This document shows, piece by piece, positions 16,292 to 24,686 of a DNA stretch of 64,000 nucleotides (positions within the stretch are counted from its first letter, which is position 1; each line of letters begins with the position of its first letter). Where the stretch lies: positions 248,001 through 312,000 of the forward strand of contig NZ_MWMO01000004.1 in NCBI RefSeq assembly GCF_002556635.1, in the 5' to 3' direction. The notes under the pieces are model-generated. The model saw only the letters and a list, made by a program, of their open reading frames with translations, searched no databases and was not told the origin of the DNA. The stretch comes from Novosphingobium sp. PC22D. Its GTDB lineage: Bacteria > Pseudomonadota > Alphaproteobacteria > Sphingomonadales > Sphingomonadaceae. The position numbers and the translations under genes are program-made.

Positions 16292-18286
16292 TCAGGAGAC
16301 CGACTTGAACCAGACCATCTCGGTGCGCCAGCCCTTGTTGGCCGCTTCGGAAAGAAACTTGCTCTGCCAGTCGGAGCCCCGCTGGCCGACGGGCGGGACG
16401 ACCACTGCCGGATCGAACGGGCCCTCGCCGGTCAGCAGCAGGATGCCCGACCAGCCTTCGTGATCGAGACCGATGTTGAGGCGGTAGGCGTTCGCCCCCT
16501 CCTCGCGCTCGATCATCGGGCTGCCCGCCGCCAGGGCATCTGTGAAGTCCGACTTCTTGCTGACGATCGTGGTGAATTCGCCCGAAGGCTCGAGGCCGAC
16601 CACCGTGAGGTCCTTGTCGCCGATGTCGGCGTCGATGCCGATCGGCGCGACCGCCGCGACCTTGCCGGGGTAGTAGGGGTCGTCCTGCGGGCGCATCGCC
16701 ATCTTGAACTGGCGGGTCGGCAGCGTCAGGCGATCATCGGACAAGTCGCGCACCTGGCGATAGGTGTCGAGCGCGGAGCAGCCCGCCTGGGTGATCGGCG
16801 CCACTTCGGCGAAATCGAGTTCCGCGCCATCGACGCCGCCGTTCGTCAAGGCACGCGCGATGTCGCCCTTGGCCTGGTTGGGATTGCCCGCGACGCCGGT
16901 GAAATTAACTTTCACCGCATCCCCTGCGTCCTCCGCGTTGACGATGGAAAGCCAGCTACACCCGACCGAGGGCAGCGCCGAGTTCACCACGCGCGTCGCC
17001 TTTTCGGCGGCGGACAAGTCCGCGCCGGCGACCGCCTCGGTCGGCTCGCCGCCCGCCGGAGCCTCGTCGTCCGAACCACTCATCAGCCACCAGGCGAGCC
17101 CGGCGAGCACCGCGAGCGCGATCAGCGCGATGAAGATGATCGGCCCGGCGTTCGTCTTTTTCTTCGCCCCGGCCATCGGCGTGATGACGTTGCCGCTCTG
17201 CGCGCCGCTGCCCGGCGGTGGAGGCGGCGGCGCGGCGGGCGGAGACGGAGCGGCCCTCGGCTCGAGCCGCTCGAGCACTTCGTCCATCGACTGCAGGCGA
17301 TCGGCGGGATCGGCCGGGAGCATTTCCTCGAGGATCGAGCGCAGCCGCGGGTCGATACCCTCGAGATCGGGCCCTTCCTTGCGCCGCACGACCGCGTCGG
17401 CCAGCGATCCGCCCATGTTGACGTCGGCGCCGCGCGCCACGGCCAGCACCACCAGCCCAAGGCTGTAGACGTCGGTCCAGGGCCCGACGTTGCTGTTGTA
17501 TGACCCGAGCTGTTCAGGCGCGACGTAGCCGAGCTTGCCGGCAAAACCCTGGCCAATGATCGTCTTCTGCCCGGGATCGAGATCCTTGGCGATGCCGAAA
17601 TCGATGATCTTGGCCTTGAGCAGCTCGCCGTCGGGCAGCAGCACGTTGTCGGGCGACATGTCGCGGTGGATCGCCCCGCGCTCGTGCGCGACCTTGAGGC
17701 CCGAGGCCAGCCGCTTGAGGAACGCGAGCAGATCGTCGGTCGACGGCTTCAGCTCGCCGAGCACGTCGAGCAGATTGTCGCCCTCGATGTAGTCGGTGAC
17801 GATATAGAGCACGCCCAGCGTCGGGTCCGAGGCGAGCACGCGGTAGGCGACGAGCGCTTCGTGGTTGAGCTGGGTAAGGATCCGGGCCTCCTTGCGGAAC
17901 AGCCCGACCACGTTGGGATCGGCGGCGAGCTGCGGCAGGATCACCTTGATCGCCACCTTCTCGTCGGTGTGGTTGACGTTCACGCCCTCGAAGACTTCGC
18001 CCATGCCGCCGCGGGCGATGAAGCGGGTGACTTCGTAGATGTAGTTGAGAACGTCACCGATCGCGATCTGCCGGCCCATCGCCTGACCGGGCGCGATCGG
18101 CTGGACCGTGGGCGGCGGCATCTGGGGCGGCGCGGGCTCCTCGGCCGGAGGCGGCGGCACGGCGGAAGACGGCGGCGGTTGCTGCGCGCCCTTGCCGGCA
18201 TTGACGTCAGGAACCGGCACCGCATCGGATGCGCCGCCATTCCCGGTGCCCTCACCGCGGTCCTTGGGGTCGTCGGGCTCGTTCAT
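16292..18286 (-). CDS. Transmembrane Hanks-type Ser/Thr protein kinase
   Basis: This 664-residue protein has a Pro-rich N-terminus (1-70) and a kinase domain at about 80-345 with Gly loop ARGGMGEVF (91-99), ATP lysine VAIK (114), HRDMSPDN (207-214), DFG (229-231) and APE (256-258). A Pro-rich linker is followed by one membrane helix at about 382-403 and a C-terminal extracytoplasmic domain of about 260 residues that I do not recognise. All catalytic residues are present. Its ATG overlaps the PP2C stop (ATGA). Kinase, phosphatase and OmpA-like genes together resemble the PpkA/PppA signalling modules of type VI secretion, but no secretion genes are in view. The outer domain probably senses an envelope signal. 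Confidence 0.9.
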   Translation of the reverse strand: MNEPDDPKDRGEGTGNGGASDAVPVPDVNAGKGAQQPPPSSAVPPPPAEEPAPPQMPPPTVQPIAPGQAMGRQIAIGDVLNYIYEVTRFIARGGMGEVFEGVNVNHTDEKVAIKVILPQLAADPNVVGLFRKEARILTQLNHEALVAYRVLASDPTLGVLYIVTDYIEGDNLLDVLGELKPSTDDLLAFLKRLASGLKVAHERGAIHRDMSPDNVLLPDGELLKAKIIDFGIAKDLDPGQKTIIGQGFAGKLGYVAPEQLGSYNSNVGPWTDVYSLGLVVLAVARGADVNMGGSLADAVVRRKEGPDLEGIDPRLRSILEEMLPADPADRLQSMDEVLERLEPRAAPSPPAAPPPPPPGSGAQSGNVITPMAGAKKKTNAGPIIFIALIALAVLAGLAWWLMSGSDDEAPAGGEPTEAVAGADLSAAEKATRVVNSALPSVGCSWLSIVNAEDAGDAVKVNFTGVAGNPNQAKGDIARALTNGGVDGAELDFAEVAPITQAGCSALDTYRQVRDLSDDRLTLPTRQFKMAMRPQDDPYYPGKVAAVAPIGIDADIGDKDLTVVGLEPSGEFTTIVSKKSDFTDALAAGSPMIEREEGANAYRLNIGLDHEGWSGILLLTGEGPFDPAVVVPPVGQRGSDWQSKFLSEAANKGWRTEMVWFKSVS

Positions 18287-19044
18287 GCAGCGGATCCCTC
18301 GTCGGTATTCTGAAGGGAGAGCGCGGTCTCTTCATCGACGCTCACCGCCACCATCGTCACGTTGTCGGGCGCCCCTCTCGAGATCGTCATCTCGAGCAGC
18401 ATGTCCACCGACTTGTCGAGCGGTTCGCTTTTCATCACGGCTTCGATCTCACTGTCGCTTACCTGGCCATGCAGTCCGTCGCTGCAAAGGAGGAAGATAT
18501 CTCCGGCCCGCGTCCTGTCGGCTACGATATCGACCTCCACCGTTTCCCTTACCCCGACCGCGCGGCCAAGCATGTGACGCATGGGATGCGTTTCCGCCTC
18601 TTCCTCCGAGATGGCGCCCCGATCAAGCAGTTCCTGTACCGGGGTGTGATCCTTCGTCAACCGGATTAGCCGGTTGTCCCGAAGTACATAGGCGCGACTG
18701 TCACCCACCCAGCACACACCAAAGTACGGTCCCGCGAAATAGAGCGCGACGACTGTCGTGCCCATTTGCTTCGATCGCTTCACCGACTCGGTGTAGACGA
18801 TCTGATTGCTGACGTGGATCGAATTGGCGATCGCGTAGCATGCTTCTTCGAAGTCCTCGGGCACGGTCACGTGCATCAGCGTCTGTGTCACGACTTCGGA
18901 CGCCCAGTCACCGTGGTCGTGGCCGCCCATGCCGTCCGCGACCGCCCAGAGGTTCTCGGAGGTCCGCTCGCAGTAGGTGTCCTCGTTCCGTTCGCGTACG
19001 CACCCTTCGTGAGTGACTGCTGCGCTATCCAGCTTGAACGGCAT
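18283..19044 (-). CDS. PP2C-type Ser/Thr protein phosphatase
   Basis: This 253-residue soluble phosphatase has the family's metal-binding motifs: RNEDTY (19-24), VADGMGGH (35-42), VGDSRAY, CSDGLHG and PDNVTM. It has no membrane segment. It should dephosphorylate the neighbouring kinase or its targets. The stop codon overlaps the kinase start by four bases, so the two are translationally coupled and made in similar amounts. Bacterial PP2C enzymes of the PppA/Stp type are the closest comparison. The role is inferred from family and coupling. Confidence 0.92.
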   Translation of the reverse strand: MPFKLDSAAVTHEGCVRERNEDTYCERTSENLWAVADGMGGHDHGDWASEVVTQTLMHVTVPEDFEEACYAIANSIHVSNQIVYTESVKRSKQMGTTVVALYFAGPYFGVCWVGDSRAYVLRDNRLIRLTKDHTPVQELLDRGAISEEEAETHPMRHMLGRAVGVRETVEVDIVADRTRAGDIFLLCSDGLHGQVSDSEIEAVMKSEPLDKSVDMLLEMTISRGAPDNVTMVAVSVDEETALSLQNTDEGSAA

Positions 19045-19125
19045 CGTGCGCCTCCGTAGTCCGTGCGGACGGCGCGGGATTGCGCCCCATGTCTTGCGCC
19101 GGCGCCGCTTCGGGGCGCCGCGAGC

Positions 19126-19878
19126 TCACGACCCGGCTCCCTCGGCCCGCCGGGCGATCACCACCTCGATACGATCCTCACCCGCGCCTTCGGCGAGGTC
19201 GATCCCCTTGGCCGCGATGCGGCGGTTGTCGGCAATGGCATCGCGCAGAACCGCCGCGACGGCCTCCGCCCGCGCCTGCCCGAGCGCCCCGCCCTCGCCC
19301 GAAGAGTAGCCCTCGACGGTGATGAACTTGGCGTTTTCCTGCTCGAGCGCCTTGCCGATCCGCTCAATGACCTCGATCTTGCCGTCCTCGAACTCCGAGG
19401 AGCCCGACTTGAACAGCCCTTGCGATACGACGCGTGCGCGCACGGTGGCGTCGTCCTCCACGATCTCGACCCCATCGCCGGCGATCTCGGGCGCGAGGAA
19501 AGTGCTCAGCCGCTCGGCCTGCGCGCCCATCGCGGGCGCCGCGGGCCCGGGCGCGGCCTCGCTCTCGCCGCCCGGGGCGAGGATCACGTAGCGCACCACC
19601 ATGAAGCCCAGCGCGATCAGCAGCAGCGCCGAAAGAATCCAGGGAAAGATGCTGCCGCCGCTCCGCTCGTAGCCGGCGGGCTGCTCGAACATCGGCGCCA
19701 CCGGCGCGGCGGGCGGTGCGGTGGAGACCGGCGGCGGCGCCTTCGGGGCTGCGGACTGGGGATCGGCGAGATTGCCGAACAGCGGCGCGGCCTCGCCCTC
19801 GCCGTCCTGCAGCGGCGAAGGCCGGAACACCGTCTTGAACTGCGCGGCGCGCGCGTCCTTGCGTTCGTCGTCGCTCAT
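19126..19878 (-). CDS. Single-pass membrane protein with OmpA-like domain
   Basis: This 250-residue protein has a cytosolic Pro/Ala-rich N-terminus of about 75 residues, one membrane helix (FPWILSALLLIALGFMVV), and a periplasmic OmpA-like domain containing FITVEGYSSGEGGALGQARA. This layout recalls the OmpA extension of TssL in type VI secretion and other peptidoglycan-bound anchors. The gene precedes the phosphatase and kinase in the same orientation with an 81-base gap, so it is likely part of the same signalling unit and may be a kinase partner or substrate. Its start codon overlaps the stop of a small upstream frame (ATGA). Confidence 0.78.
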   Translation of the reverse strand: MSDDERKDARAAQFKTVFRPSPLQDGEGEAAPLFGNLADPQSAAPKAPPPVSTAPPAAPVAPMFEQPAGYERSGGSIFPWILSALLLIALGFMVVRYVILAPGGESEAAPGPAAPAMGAQAERLSTFLAPEIAGDGVEIVEDDATVRARVVSQGLFKSGSSEFEDGKIEVIERIGKALEQENAKFITVEGYSSGEGGALGQARAEAVAAVLRDAIADNRRIAAKGIDLAEGAGEDRIEVVIARRAEGAGS

Positions 19879-20102
19879 GCCTTGCCTTCCCCCAAGGGGC
19901 GCGCGAGCCCCGCCAAGCGCGTCACCGGCCGCGCGCCATCGCGCGCGAAATCCGGCGCGAAACGCGGAAACGGCATCGCCCCAACAGAGGCGCGGGAGAA
20001 GCCGAACAGCGTCGTATCGCGTCCGGCCGGGCTTGTCTTGGTGACGGTCGCGCGGCGCAAAGCCACCGAAGCCGACAACTCGCCTTTGCTCAACAACTTC
20101 AC
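19875..20102 (-). CDS. Small uncharacterised ORF at the head of the kinase cluster
   Basis: A frame of 75 codons runs from a GTG at 20102 (with a G-rich stretch just before it) and its stop overlaps the ATG of the OmpA-like membrane gene. Third positions are strongly G or C, as in neighbouring genes, and the ATGA overlap suggests a real coupled gene. The product is basic, has no membrane helix and matches no family I know. It could instead be a translational lead-in or a chance open frame. Its exact start is uncertain; the frame extends to 20258. Confidence 0.35.
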   Translation of the reverse strand: MKLLSKGELSASVALRRATVTKTSPAGRDTTLFGFSRASVGAMPFPRFAPDFARDGARPVTRLAGLARPLGEGKA

Positions 20103-20237
20103 CCCCCCGGTTCCAATTGCCGGTGACGGCGGATGATAACGAAATCGCGGTCCAACAAAAGGCCCGATTTTCGCGCGAGCATCCAGCGATGTTTTAGCTA
20201 TCGGGAGTAGTCTGGGACGACTTCGCGCTTTCGTAAG

Positions 20238-20253
20238 ACGACGACATCGTCGT
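20238..20253. promoter_or_regulatory. Inverted repeat ACGACGA-CA-TCGTCGT
   Basis: Perfect seven-base arms flank two bases in the 295-base spacer (20103-20397) upstream of the kinase cluster and downstream of the flavin reductase gene. It is a candidate operator for the cluster. No other element was recognised in this spacer. Confidence 0.35.
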
Positions 20254-20397
20254 GACACTTCAGAGCAACATTCCGTTTCGACGCGAGGAGCGCGCCGGCG
20301 CGACGCATACGGCCCATCGAACTTGCGACAAGCGTTTCACGAAAGTGCTCGGCGGAGGCCGGCGGCGATCATGGCGCGTCGCCGTGCCGGACGGCCG

Positions 20398-21042
20398 CTA
20401 GCGCCGATCGGCCTCGGCGGACGCCCCGGACCAGGCCGCGTAGTTGGGCCGCTCCATCTGGAAAAGGTCCGTCGCGCGTGTGTACCAGCCGGCGCCGTGC
20501 ATGCGCGCGACGAGGCCCATGGCGAGCGTATCGACATGGAGCCTGTCGGCATCGACGAAGGCGTCGTCGATGTGGAAGCGCAGCACTTCGCCCAACGCGA
20601 TCGTCGTCTGCCCCGCCTCGATGCTCTGGTAGAGCCTGCATTCCATCGCGACCGGCGCGGACGCGATACGCGGCGGCGCAACGACGCTGGACGGCGCGGT
20701 CATGAGGCCGGTCTCGGCGATCTCGTCGAATTCGGGCGGCGCGTCGATGCACGTGAAGTTCATCGCGGCCGAATCCGCCTCGCTCACCAGGTTGACCACG
20801 AATTCGCCGGTTTCGAGGATGTTGGCCGCCGTGTCCTTGTGGGTGCCGTCGGGCCGGCGCATCATGCCGATCACCAGCAGCGGCGGCTCGGCGCTCATCA
20901 TGTTGAAAAAGCTGTAGGGCGCGGCGTTGAGCACGCCGCTCGCCGATTTCGTGGTGACCCAGGCGATCGGGCGCGGGGTGACGCTGGCGCTCATCAGCTT
21001 GTAGCGCTGGGGCCCGGCCATGGCAGAGAAGTCGAATTCCAT
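20398..21042 (-). CDS. Flavin reductase-like / FMN-binding split-barrel protein
   Basis: This 214-residue protein of the DIM6/NTAB flavin reductase-like family has the typical N-terminal segment SASVTPRPIAWVTT and YSFFNMMSAEPPLLV, which shape the FMN pocket. Members reduce free flavin for a two-component monooxygenase or bind FMN for another purpose. The gene starts five bases after the nitrilase stop, so both are in one operon. No oxygenase partner of the two-component class is adjacent. The flavin-binding fold is secure and the reaction unknown. Confidence 0.85.
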   Translation of the reverse strand: MEFDFSAMAGPQRYKLMSASVTPRPIAWVTTKSASGVLNAAPYSFFNMMSAEPPLLVIGMMRRPDGTHKDTAANILETGEFVVNLVSEADSAAMNFTCIDAPPEFDEIAETGLMTAPSSVVAPPRIASAPVAMECRLYQSIEAGQTTIALGEVLRFHIDDAFVDADRLHVDTLAMGLVARMHGAGWYTRATDLFQMERPNYAAWSGASAEADRR

Positions 21043-21047
21043 CGTGC

Positions 21048-21983
21048 CTAGTCTCCGCTGCGGGTCACGGCTTTCATCGGCGCGACATTGACCGAAAGGT
21101 TGAAGACGTCGGGCCGGGCATAGTGGCCGACGACATCGAAATCGAACTTGCCGCGCACGACCTCGGCCGGGTCGATCTGCGCGTAGAGAATGTCCTCGCC
21201 CTCGAAATAGGGGCCCGCGAGCACGTTGCCGAGCGGATCGACGATCATCGAGCCGCCGCGCATGAGCACGGTATCGGGCGCATCGCCGAGCGCGCAGTCG
21301 AAGTCGTCGGGAAACGCCCCGCGGGTGATGTGCTGGCAGGCCGAGAGCACGAAGCAGCGGCCTTCGAGCGCGATGTGCCGCATCGTCGCGGCCCAGCCGT
21401 CGCGATCGTCGGCGGTCGGCGCGCAATAGAGCGTGATGCCCTGATCGTACATCGCGAGGCGCAGCGCCGGCATGTAGTTTTCCCAGCAGATCACCGCGCC
21501 CACGCGGCCCATCGGCGTGTCGATCACGGGCATCGTCGAGCCGTCGCCGAAGCCCCAGATGAGGCGTTCCGCGCCGGTCGGCATCAGCTTGCGGTGCTTG
21601 GCGACGAGGCCGTTCTCGCCGTCGAAGAACAGCGCGGTGCAATAGACGGTGCCGCCGTCGCGCTCGATCACGCCGATGACCAGGAAGATGCCCGTCTCGG
21701 CGACGGCCTCGGCCACCAGTTCGACCTCGGGACCGTCGAGCGCGATCGCGGCTTCGTGATAAGCGCGAAAGTCCTCGCGGCCCTGCGGCTTGCGCATGCC
21801 GATCGGCGCGCCGAACGAGGCGCCCTTGGGATAGCCGCCCAGAAAGGCCTCGGGGAAGACGGCGAGCGACGCGCCGCCGCGCGCGGCCTCGCGAATCAGT
21901 CCGGCCGCCTTCTCGGCGGCGGCCAGAGTATCGTAGGGGACGGAGGAGGCCTGGACGACTGCGGCCTTGAACGGGGCGGGCAT
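21048..21983 (-). CDS. Nitrilase-type carbon-nitrogen hydrolase
   Basis: This 311-residue member of the nitrilase branch has a visible catalytic triad: Glu45 in VFPEAFLGGYPKG, Lys132 in HRKLMPTGAERLIWG, and Cys166 in CWENYMPALR. The CWEN(Y)MP and HRKLMPT wording is typical of true nitrilases acting on nitriles rather than amidases. It would convert an organic nitrile to the acid and ammonia in the cytosol. The ATG at 21983 has an ideal AAAGGAGC site; the frame continues upstream without support. It diverges from the gentisate-type dioxygenase, so an aryl nitrile feeding the aromatic route is possible. Confidence 0.88.
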   Translation of the reverse strand: MPAPFKAAVVQASSVPYDTLAAAEKAAGLIREAARGGASLAVFPEAFLGGYPKGASFGAPIGMRKPQGREDFRAYHEAAIALDGPEVELVAEAVAETGIFLVIGVIERDGGTVYCTALFFDGENGLVAKHRKLMPTGAERLIWGFGDGSTMPVIDTPMGRVGAVICWENYMPALRLAMYDQGITLYCAPTADDRDGWAATMRHIALEGRCFVLSACQHITRGAFPDDFDCALGDAPDTVLMRGGSMIVDPLGNVLAGPYFEGEDILYAQIDPAEVVRGKFDFDVVGHYARPDVFNLSVNVAPMKAVTRSGD

Positions 21984-22048
21984 GATGCTCCTTTCGCTGG
22001 ACATGGGCGCCATGATGCGGCTGGCGCGCAGATCCGCAATAGTTGCAT

Positions 22049-22077
22049 TTGACAGTTTTTTCAAACTGTTTTAGGCT
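22049..22077 (+). promoter_or_regulatory. Putative promoter and operator of the dioxygenase gene
   Basis: A TTGACA at 22049-22054 is followed after 17 bases by TAGGCT, a weak -10. The spacer holds an inverted repeat ACAGTTT-TTTC-AAACTGT (22052-22069), so a bound regulator would cover the promoter. The site sits between the divergent nitrilase and dioxygenase genes and could control both. The MarR gene at 24687 is a candidate regulator. Confidence 0.45.
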
Positions 22078-22110
22078 TGTAATATCTTTCGCACTCGAGG
22101 GGAGACGACG

Positions 22111-23238
22111 GTGGCTTCCTCCAGCTACGACCAGTACCGGGAAGACATGATCGGACGCGCCAACGTGGCCGACACGCCCGCGCTTGTGGCGTACTACAAG
22201 CGGCTCGAAGAGCTCGGCACCGGCGCACTGTGGACCGTGGCCAACAAGATCGAGCCATGGGAGCCGACATCCAGCTCGGTGCCTTATATCTGGCGCTACA
22301 AGGACCTGCGCGACGACGTGATGCGCGCGCTCGACCTGGTGACGCCCGAGCAGGCGGGCCGGCGCGTCGTCTATCTCGAGAACCCCGGCCGCGGCGACGT
22401 GGTGGCGGCGGTCGGCTGGCTCTATTCGGGCCTGCAGGTGATGGGGCCGGGCGAGCTGGCGTCGAGCCATCGCCACTCGGCCTCGGCGCTGCGCTTCATC
22501 ATGGAAGGCGAGGGCGCCTTCACCAATGTCGATGGCCACAAGATGACGCTGGGCGCCAACGACTTCGTGCTCACGCCCAACGGCACCTGGCACGAGCACG
22601 GCGTCTCCGAGGACGGGACGCCCTGCATCTGGCAGGACGGGCTCGACATCCCGCTGATGAACGCGCTCGAGGCGAACTTCTACGAGGTTCATCCCGATCT
22701 GCAGCAGGCGGTCTCGTTTCCGGTCGACGATTCGACCGCGAGCTGGGCCGGCACCGGGCTGCGCCCGGCGGGCATGGCCTGGGCCAAGGCCTATTCGCCC
22801 CTGTTCAAGTACGAATGGGCACCGACGTACGAGGCGCTTTCCAAGTACGCGCGCGTGACCGACGGATCGCCCTACGACGGCGTGCTGATGGAGTACGTCA
22901 ATCCGCATACCGGCGGCCCCGTGATGCAGACGATCGGCGCCTCGATGCAGATGCTGCGCCCCGGCGAACGCACCAAGGCGCACCGGCAGACCGGCTCGTT
23001 CGTCTACCAGTGCGCCAAGGGCAGCGGCTACTCGATCATCAACGGCCAGCGTTTCGACTGGCGGGAACGCGACATCTTCGTGGTGCCGACGTGGATGTAC
23101 CACGAACACTGCAACGCCTCGGACACCGAGGATGCATGCCTGTTCACCTTCAACGACCTGCCGGTGATGCGTGCGCTCGGTCTCTACCGCGAGGAAGCCC
23201 TCGCCGAGAACGACGGCCATCAACCCGTGCTGAGCTGA
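22111..23238 (+). CDS. Gentisate 1,2-dioxygenase-type bicupin enzyme
   Basis: This 375-residue bicupin has iron ligands in the first barrel, seen as SSHRHSASALRF (His120, His122) and WHEHG (His161/163), matching gentisate and 1-hydroxy-2-naphthoate dioxygenases. The second barrel (KAHRQTGSFVYQ, MYHEHCNAS) also keeps histidines. The family opens gentisate between C1 and C2 with O2 to give maleylpyruvate. It starts at a GTG with a GAGGGGAGA ribosome site. The downstream FAH hydrolase, 16 bases away, and the salicylyl-CoA hydroxylase-like gene nearby support gentisate as substrate. A salicylate or hydroxynaphthoate dioxygenase is the main alternative. Confidence 0.85.
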   Translation: MASSSYDQYREDMIGRANVADTPALVAYYKRLEELGTGALWTVANKIEPWEPTSSSVPYIWRYKDLRDDVMRALDLVTPEQAGRRVVYLENPGRGDVVAAVGWLYSGLQVMGPGELASSHRHSASALRFIMEGEGAFTNVDGHKMTLGANDFVLTPNGTWHEHGVSEDGTPCIWQDGLDIPLMNALEANFYEVHPDLQQAVSFPVDDSTASWAGTGLRPAGMAWAKAYSPLFKYEWAPTYEALSKYARVTDGSPYDGVLMEYVNPHTGGPVMQTIGASMQMLRPGERTKAHRQTGSFVYQCAKGSGYSIINGQRFDWRERDIFVVPTWMYHEHCNASDTEDACLFTFNDLPVMRALGLYREEALAENDGHQPVLS

Positions 23239-23254
23239 CAATCAAGGAATCCCC

Positions 23255-24166
23255 ATGCGTCTCGTAACCTACCGCGCCAATGTCGAGGCCGAAGCGCGCC
23301 TCGGCGCCATCGCCGACGATCTGGTCGTCGACCTCGCCCGCTTCGGCGAGCGCGTCGGCGTGCCCTTCCCCGCGACGATGCTCGAGTTCATCGACCTCGG
23401 TCCGCAGGCCGTGGCCATCGCCACGAAGGCGATCGCCGAAGCCGACGGCATGTTCCCGCTGGGAACCGCGATCCCGCTCGCCAACGTCAAGCTGCTCGCG
23501 CCGATCCCGCGCCCGCGCAAGAACCTGTTCGGCATCGGCCTCAACTACACCGAGCACGTCGCCGAGAGCGCCAAGTCGCTCGACACCTCGGCCGACCTGC
23601 CGCGCCAGCCGGTGATCTTCTCGAAGCCGCCGACGACCGTGATCGGTCCGGACGAACCGATCCGTCACAACGCCGAGATCACCCGGCAGCTCGACTGGGA
23701 AGTCGAACTCGCCGCCGTGATCGGCCGCCGCGCCAAGGGGGTGAGCCGCGAGAACGCGCTGGGTTACGTGTTCGGCTATACCGTGTGCATCGACATGAGC
23801 GCGCGCGACTGCCGCCGCGCCGGCCAGTGGATCTACTCCAAGGGCCAGGACAGCTACGCGCCGCTGGGCCCGTGCATCGTCACCGCCGACGAGATCCCCG
23901 ATCCGCAGACGCTCGACCTCAGCCTCACCGTCAACGGCGTGACCAAGCAGGCGAGCAACACCGCATACATGCTGTTCAAGGTCGACGAGCTCGTCGCCGA
24001 CATCAGCAAGGGCATAACCCTGGAGCCGGGCGACATCATCGCCACCGGCACCCCCGCCGGCGTCGGCGCGGGCATGGACCCGCAGGAATGGCTCTGGCCC
24101 GGCGACACCATCGTCGCCACCGTGGAAGGAATTGGCTCGCTCACGCACCCTGTCGTAAAAGCCTGA
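23255..24166 (+). CDS. FAH-family fumarylpyruvate/maleylpyruvate hydrolase-like
   Basis: This 303-residue FAH-fold protein has LFGIGLNYTEH, the metal-ligand strand DWEVELAAVIG, and GDIIATGTPAGVG. Enzymes of this type split fumarylpyruvate or maleylpyruvate into fumarate or maleate plus pyruvate. It directly follows the gentisate-type dioxygenase (16-base gap) and is closed by a strong terminator, so the two form a short operon. No maleylpyruvate isomerase is visible, so either direct maleylpyruvate hydrolysis occurs or an isomerase lies elsewhere. The placement makes the step likely but not proven. Confidence 0.85.
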   Translation: MRLVTYRANVEAEARLGAIADDLVVDLARFGERVGVPFPATMLEFIDLGPQAVAIATKAIAEADGMFPLGTAIPLANVKLLAPIPRPRKNLFGIGLNYTEHVAESAKSLDTSADLPRQPVIFSKPPTTVIGPDEPIRHNAEITRQLDWEVELAAVIGRRAKGVSRENALGYVFGYTVCIDMSARDCRRAGQWIYSKGQDSYAPLGPCIVTADEIPDPQTLDLSLTVNGVTKQASNTAYMLFKVDELVADISKGITLEPGDIIATGTPAGVGAGMDPQEWLWPGDTIVATVEGIGSLTHPVVKA

Positions 24167-24186
24167 ACTTGTCCCTTTGACTGGCA

Positions 24187-24221
24187 AAGGGGGGAGCACA
24201 CCGTGCTTCCCCCTTCTTTTT
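24187..24221 (+). terminator. Rho-independent terminator after the dioxygenase-hydrolase operon
   Basis: A 13-base stem (AAGGGGGGAGCAC / GTGCTTCCCCCTT, with one G-T pair) closes a three-base loop and is followed by CTTTTT. It ends the plus-strand operon 20 bases after the FAH stop. Confidence 0.85.
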
Positions 24222-24256
24222 GCCCGGCGAGACCGCGGGGCGCGCGGGCGAGGCGG

Positions 24257-24673
24257 TCAGGCGGCGGGAACGAGCCCTTCGCCGATCGCGGCGCGCAAGT
24301 CCTGCGGCCACTCGCAGGCCTTGTGGGACGTCAGGTCCATGCACACCAGCGCAACCTCCGCATGAAGCCGCGGCTCGCCCTTGCATGAGAAATCGACCGC
24401 GATGGCGCAACTGCTCCGGCCGAGCCGGCGCGGTGAGATCGTGATCGTGAGTTGCTCGCCCAGACGGCTTGGCGCGGTGAATTCGCATTCCAGCTTCACT
24501 GTCGGCACGCCGATCTTGCGGTCGAGGTGCATGGTGGCGAAATCGACGCCGAGCCGGCGTGCGAACCAGTCCTCGACGGCGCCGTTGAGCATCTCGAAGT
24601 AGCGGGGATAGAAGACGATGCCGGCGGGATCGACATCGGCGAAACGGACCAGCGCGCTGGTGACGAAGGACAT
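24257..24673 (-). CDS. 4-hydroxybenzoyl-CoA thioesterase-like hot-dog thioesterase
   Basis: This 138-residue single hot-dog protein carries the signature RFADVDPAGIVFYPRYFEMLN, close to the 4HBT group in which the aspartate and adjacent residues act on aryl-CoA thioesters. It should free an aromatic acid from CoA in the cytosol. In this context the fitting substrate is gentisyl-CoA made by the hydroxylase encoded further upstream in the same direction, giving gentisate for the dioxygenase. That link is inferred from neighbours. It lies 13 bases after the MarR gene. Confidence 0.85.
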   Translation of the reverse strand: MSFVTSALVRFADVDPAGIVFYPRYFEMLNGAVEDWFARRLGVDFATMHLDRKIGVPTVKLECEFTAPSRLGEQLTITISPRRLGRSSCAIAVDFSCKGEPRLHAEVALVCMDLTSHKACEWPQDLRAAIGEGLVPAA

Positions 24674-24686
24674 GGACGGGCTCCGG

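Noticed and set aside
16095..16463. Plus-strand frame between the OmpA-like and kinase genes
   Set aside because: It overlaps the kinase 3' end antisense and lacks a ribosome site; amino-acid composition looks random.
16292..19878. Type VI secretion cluster
   Set aside because: Only kinase, phosphatase and OmpA-like parts resemble T6SS regulators; no sheath, baseplate, ClpV, Hcp or VgrG genes occur in the window.
20398..23241. 947-residue minus-strand frame covering the dioxygenase gene
   Set aside because: Only its C-terminal 214 residues are a real protein (flavin reductase); the rest is shadow of the nitrilase and dioxygenase genes.
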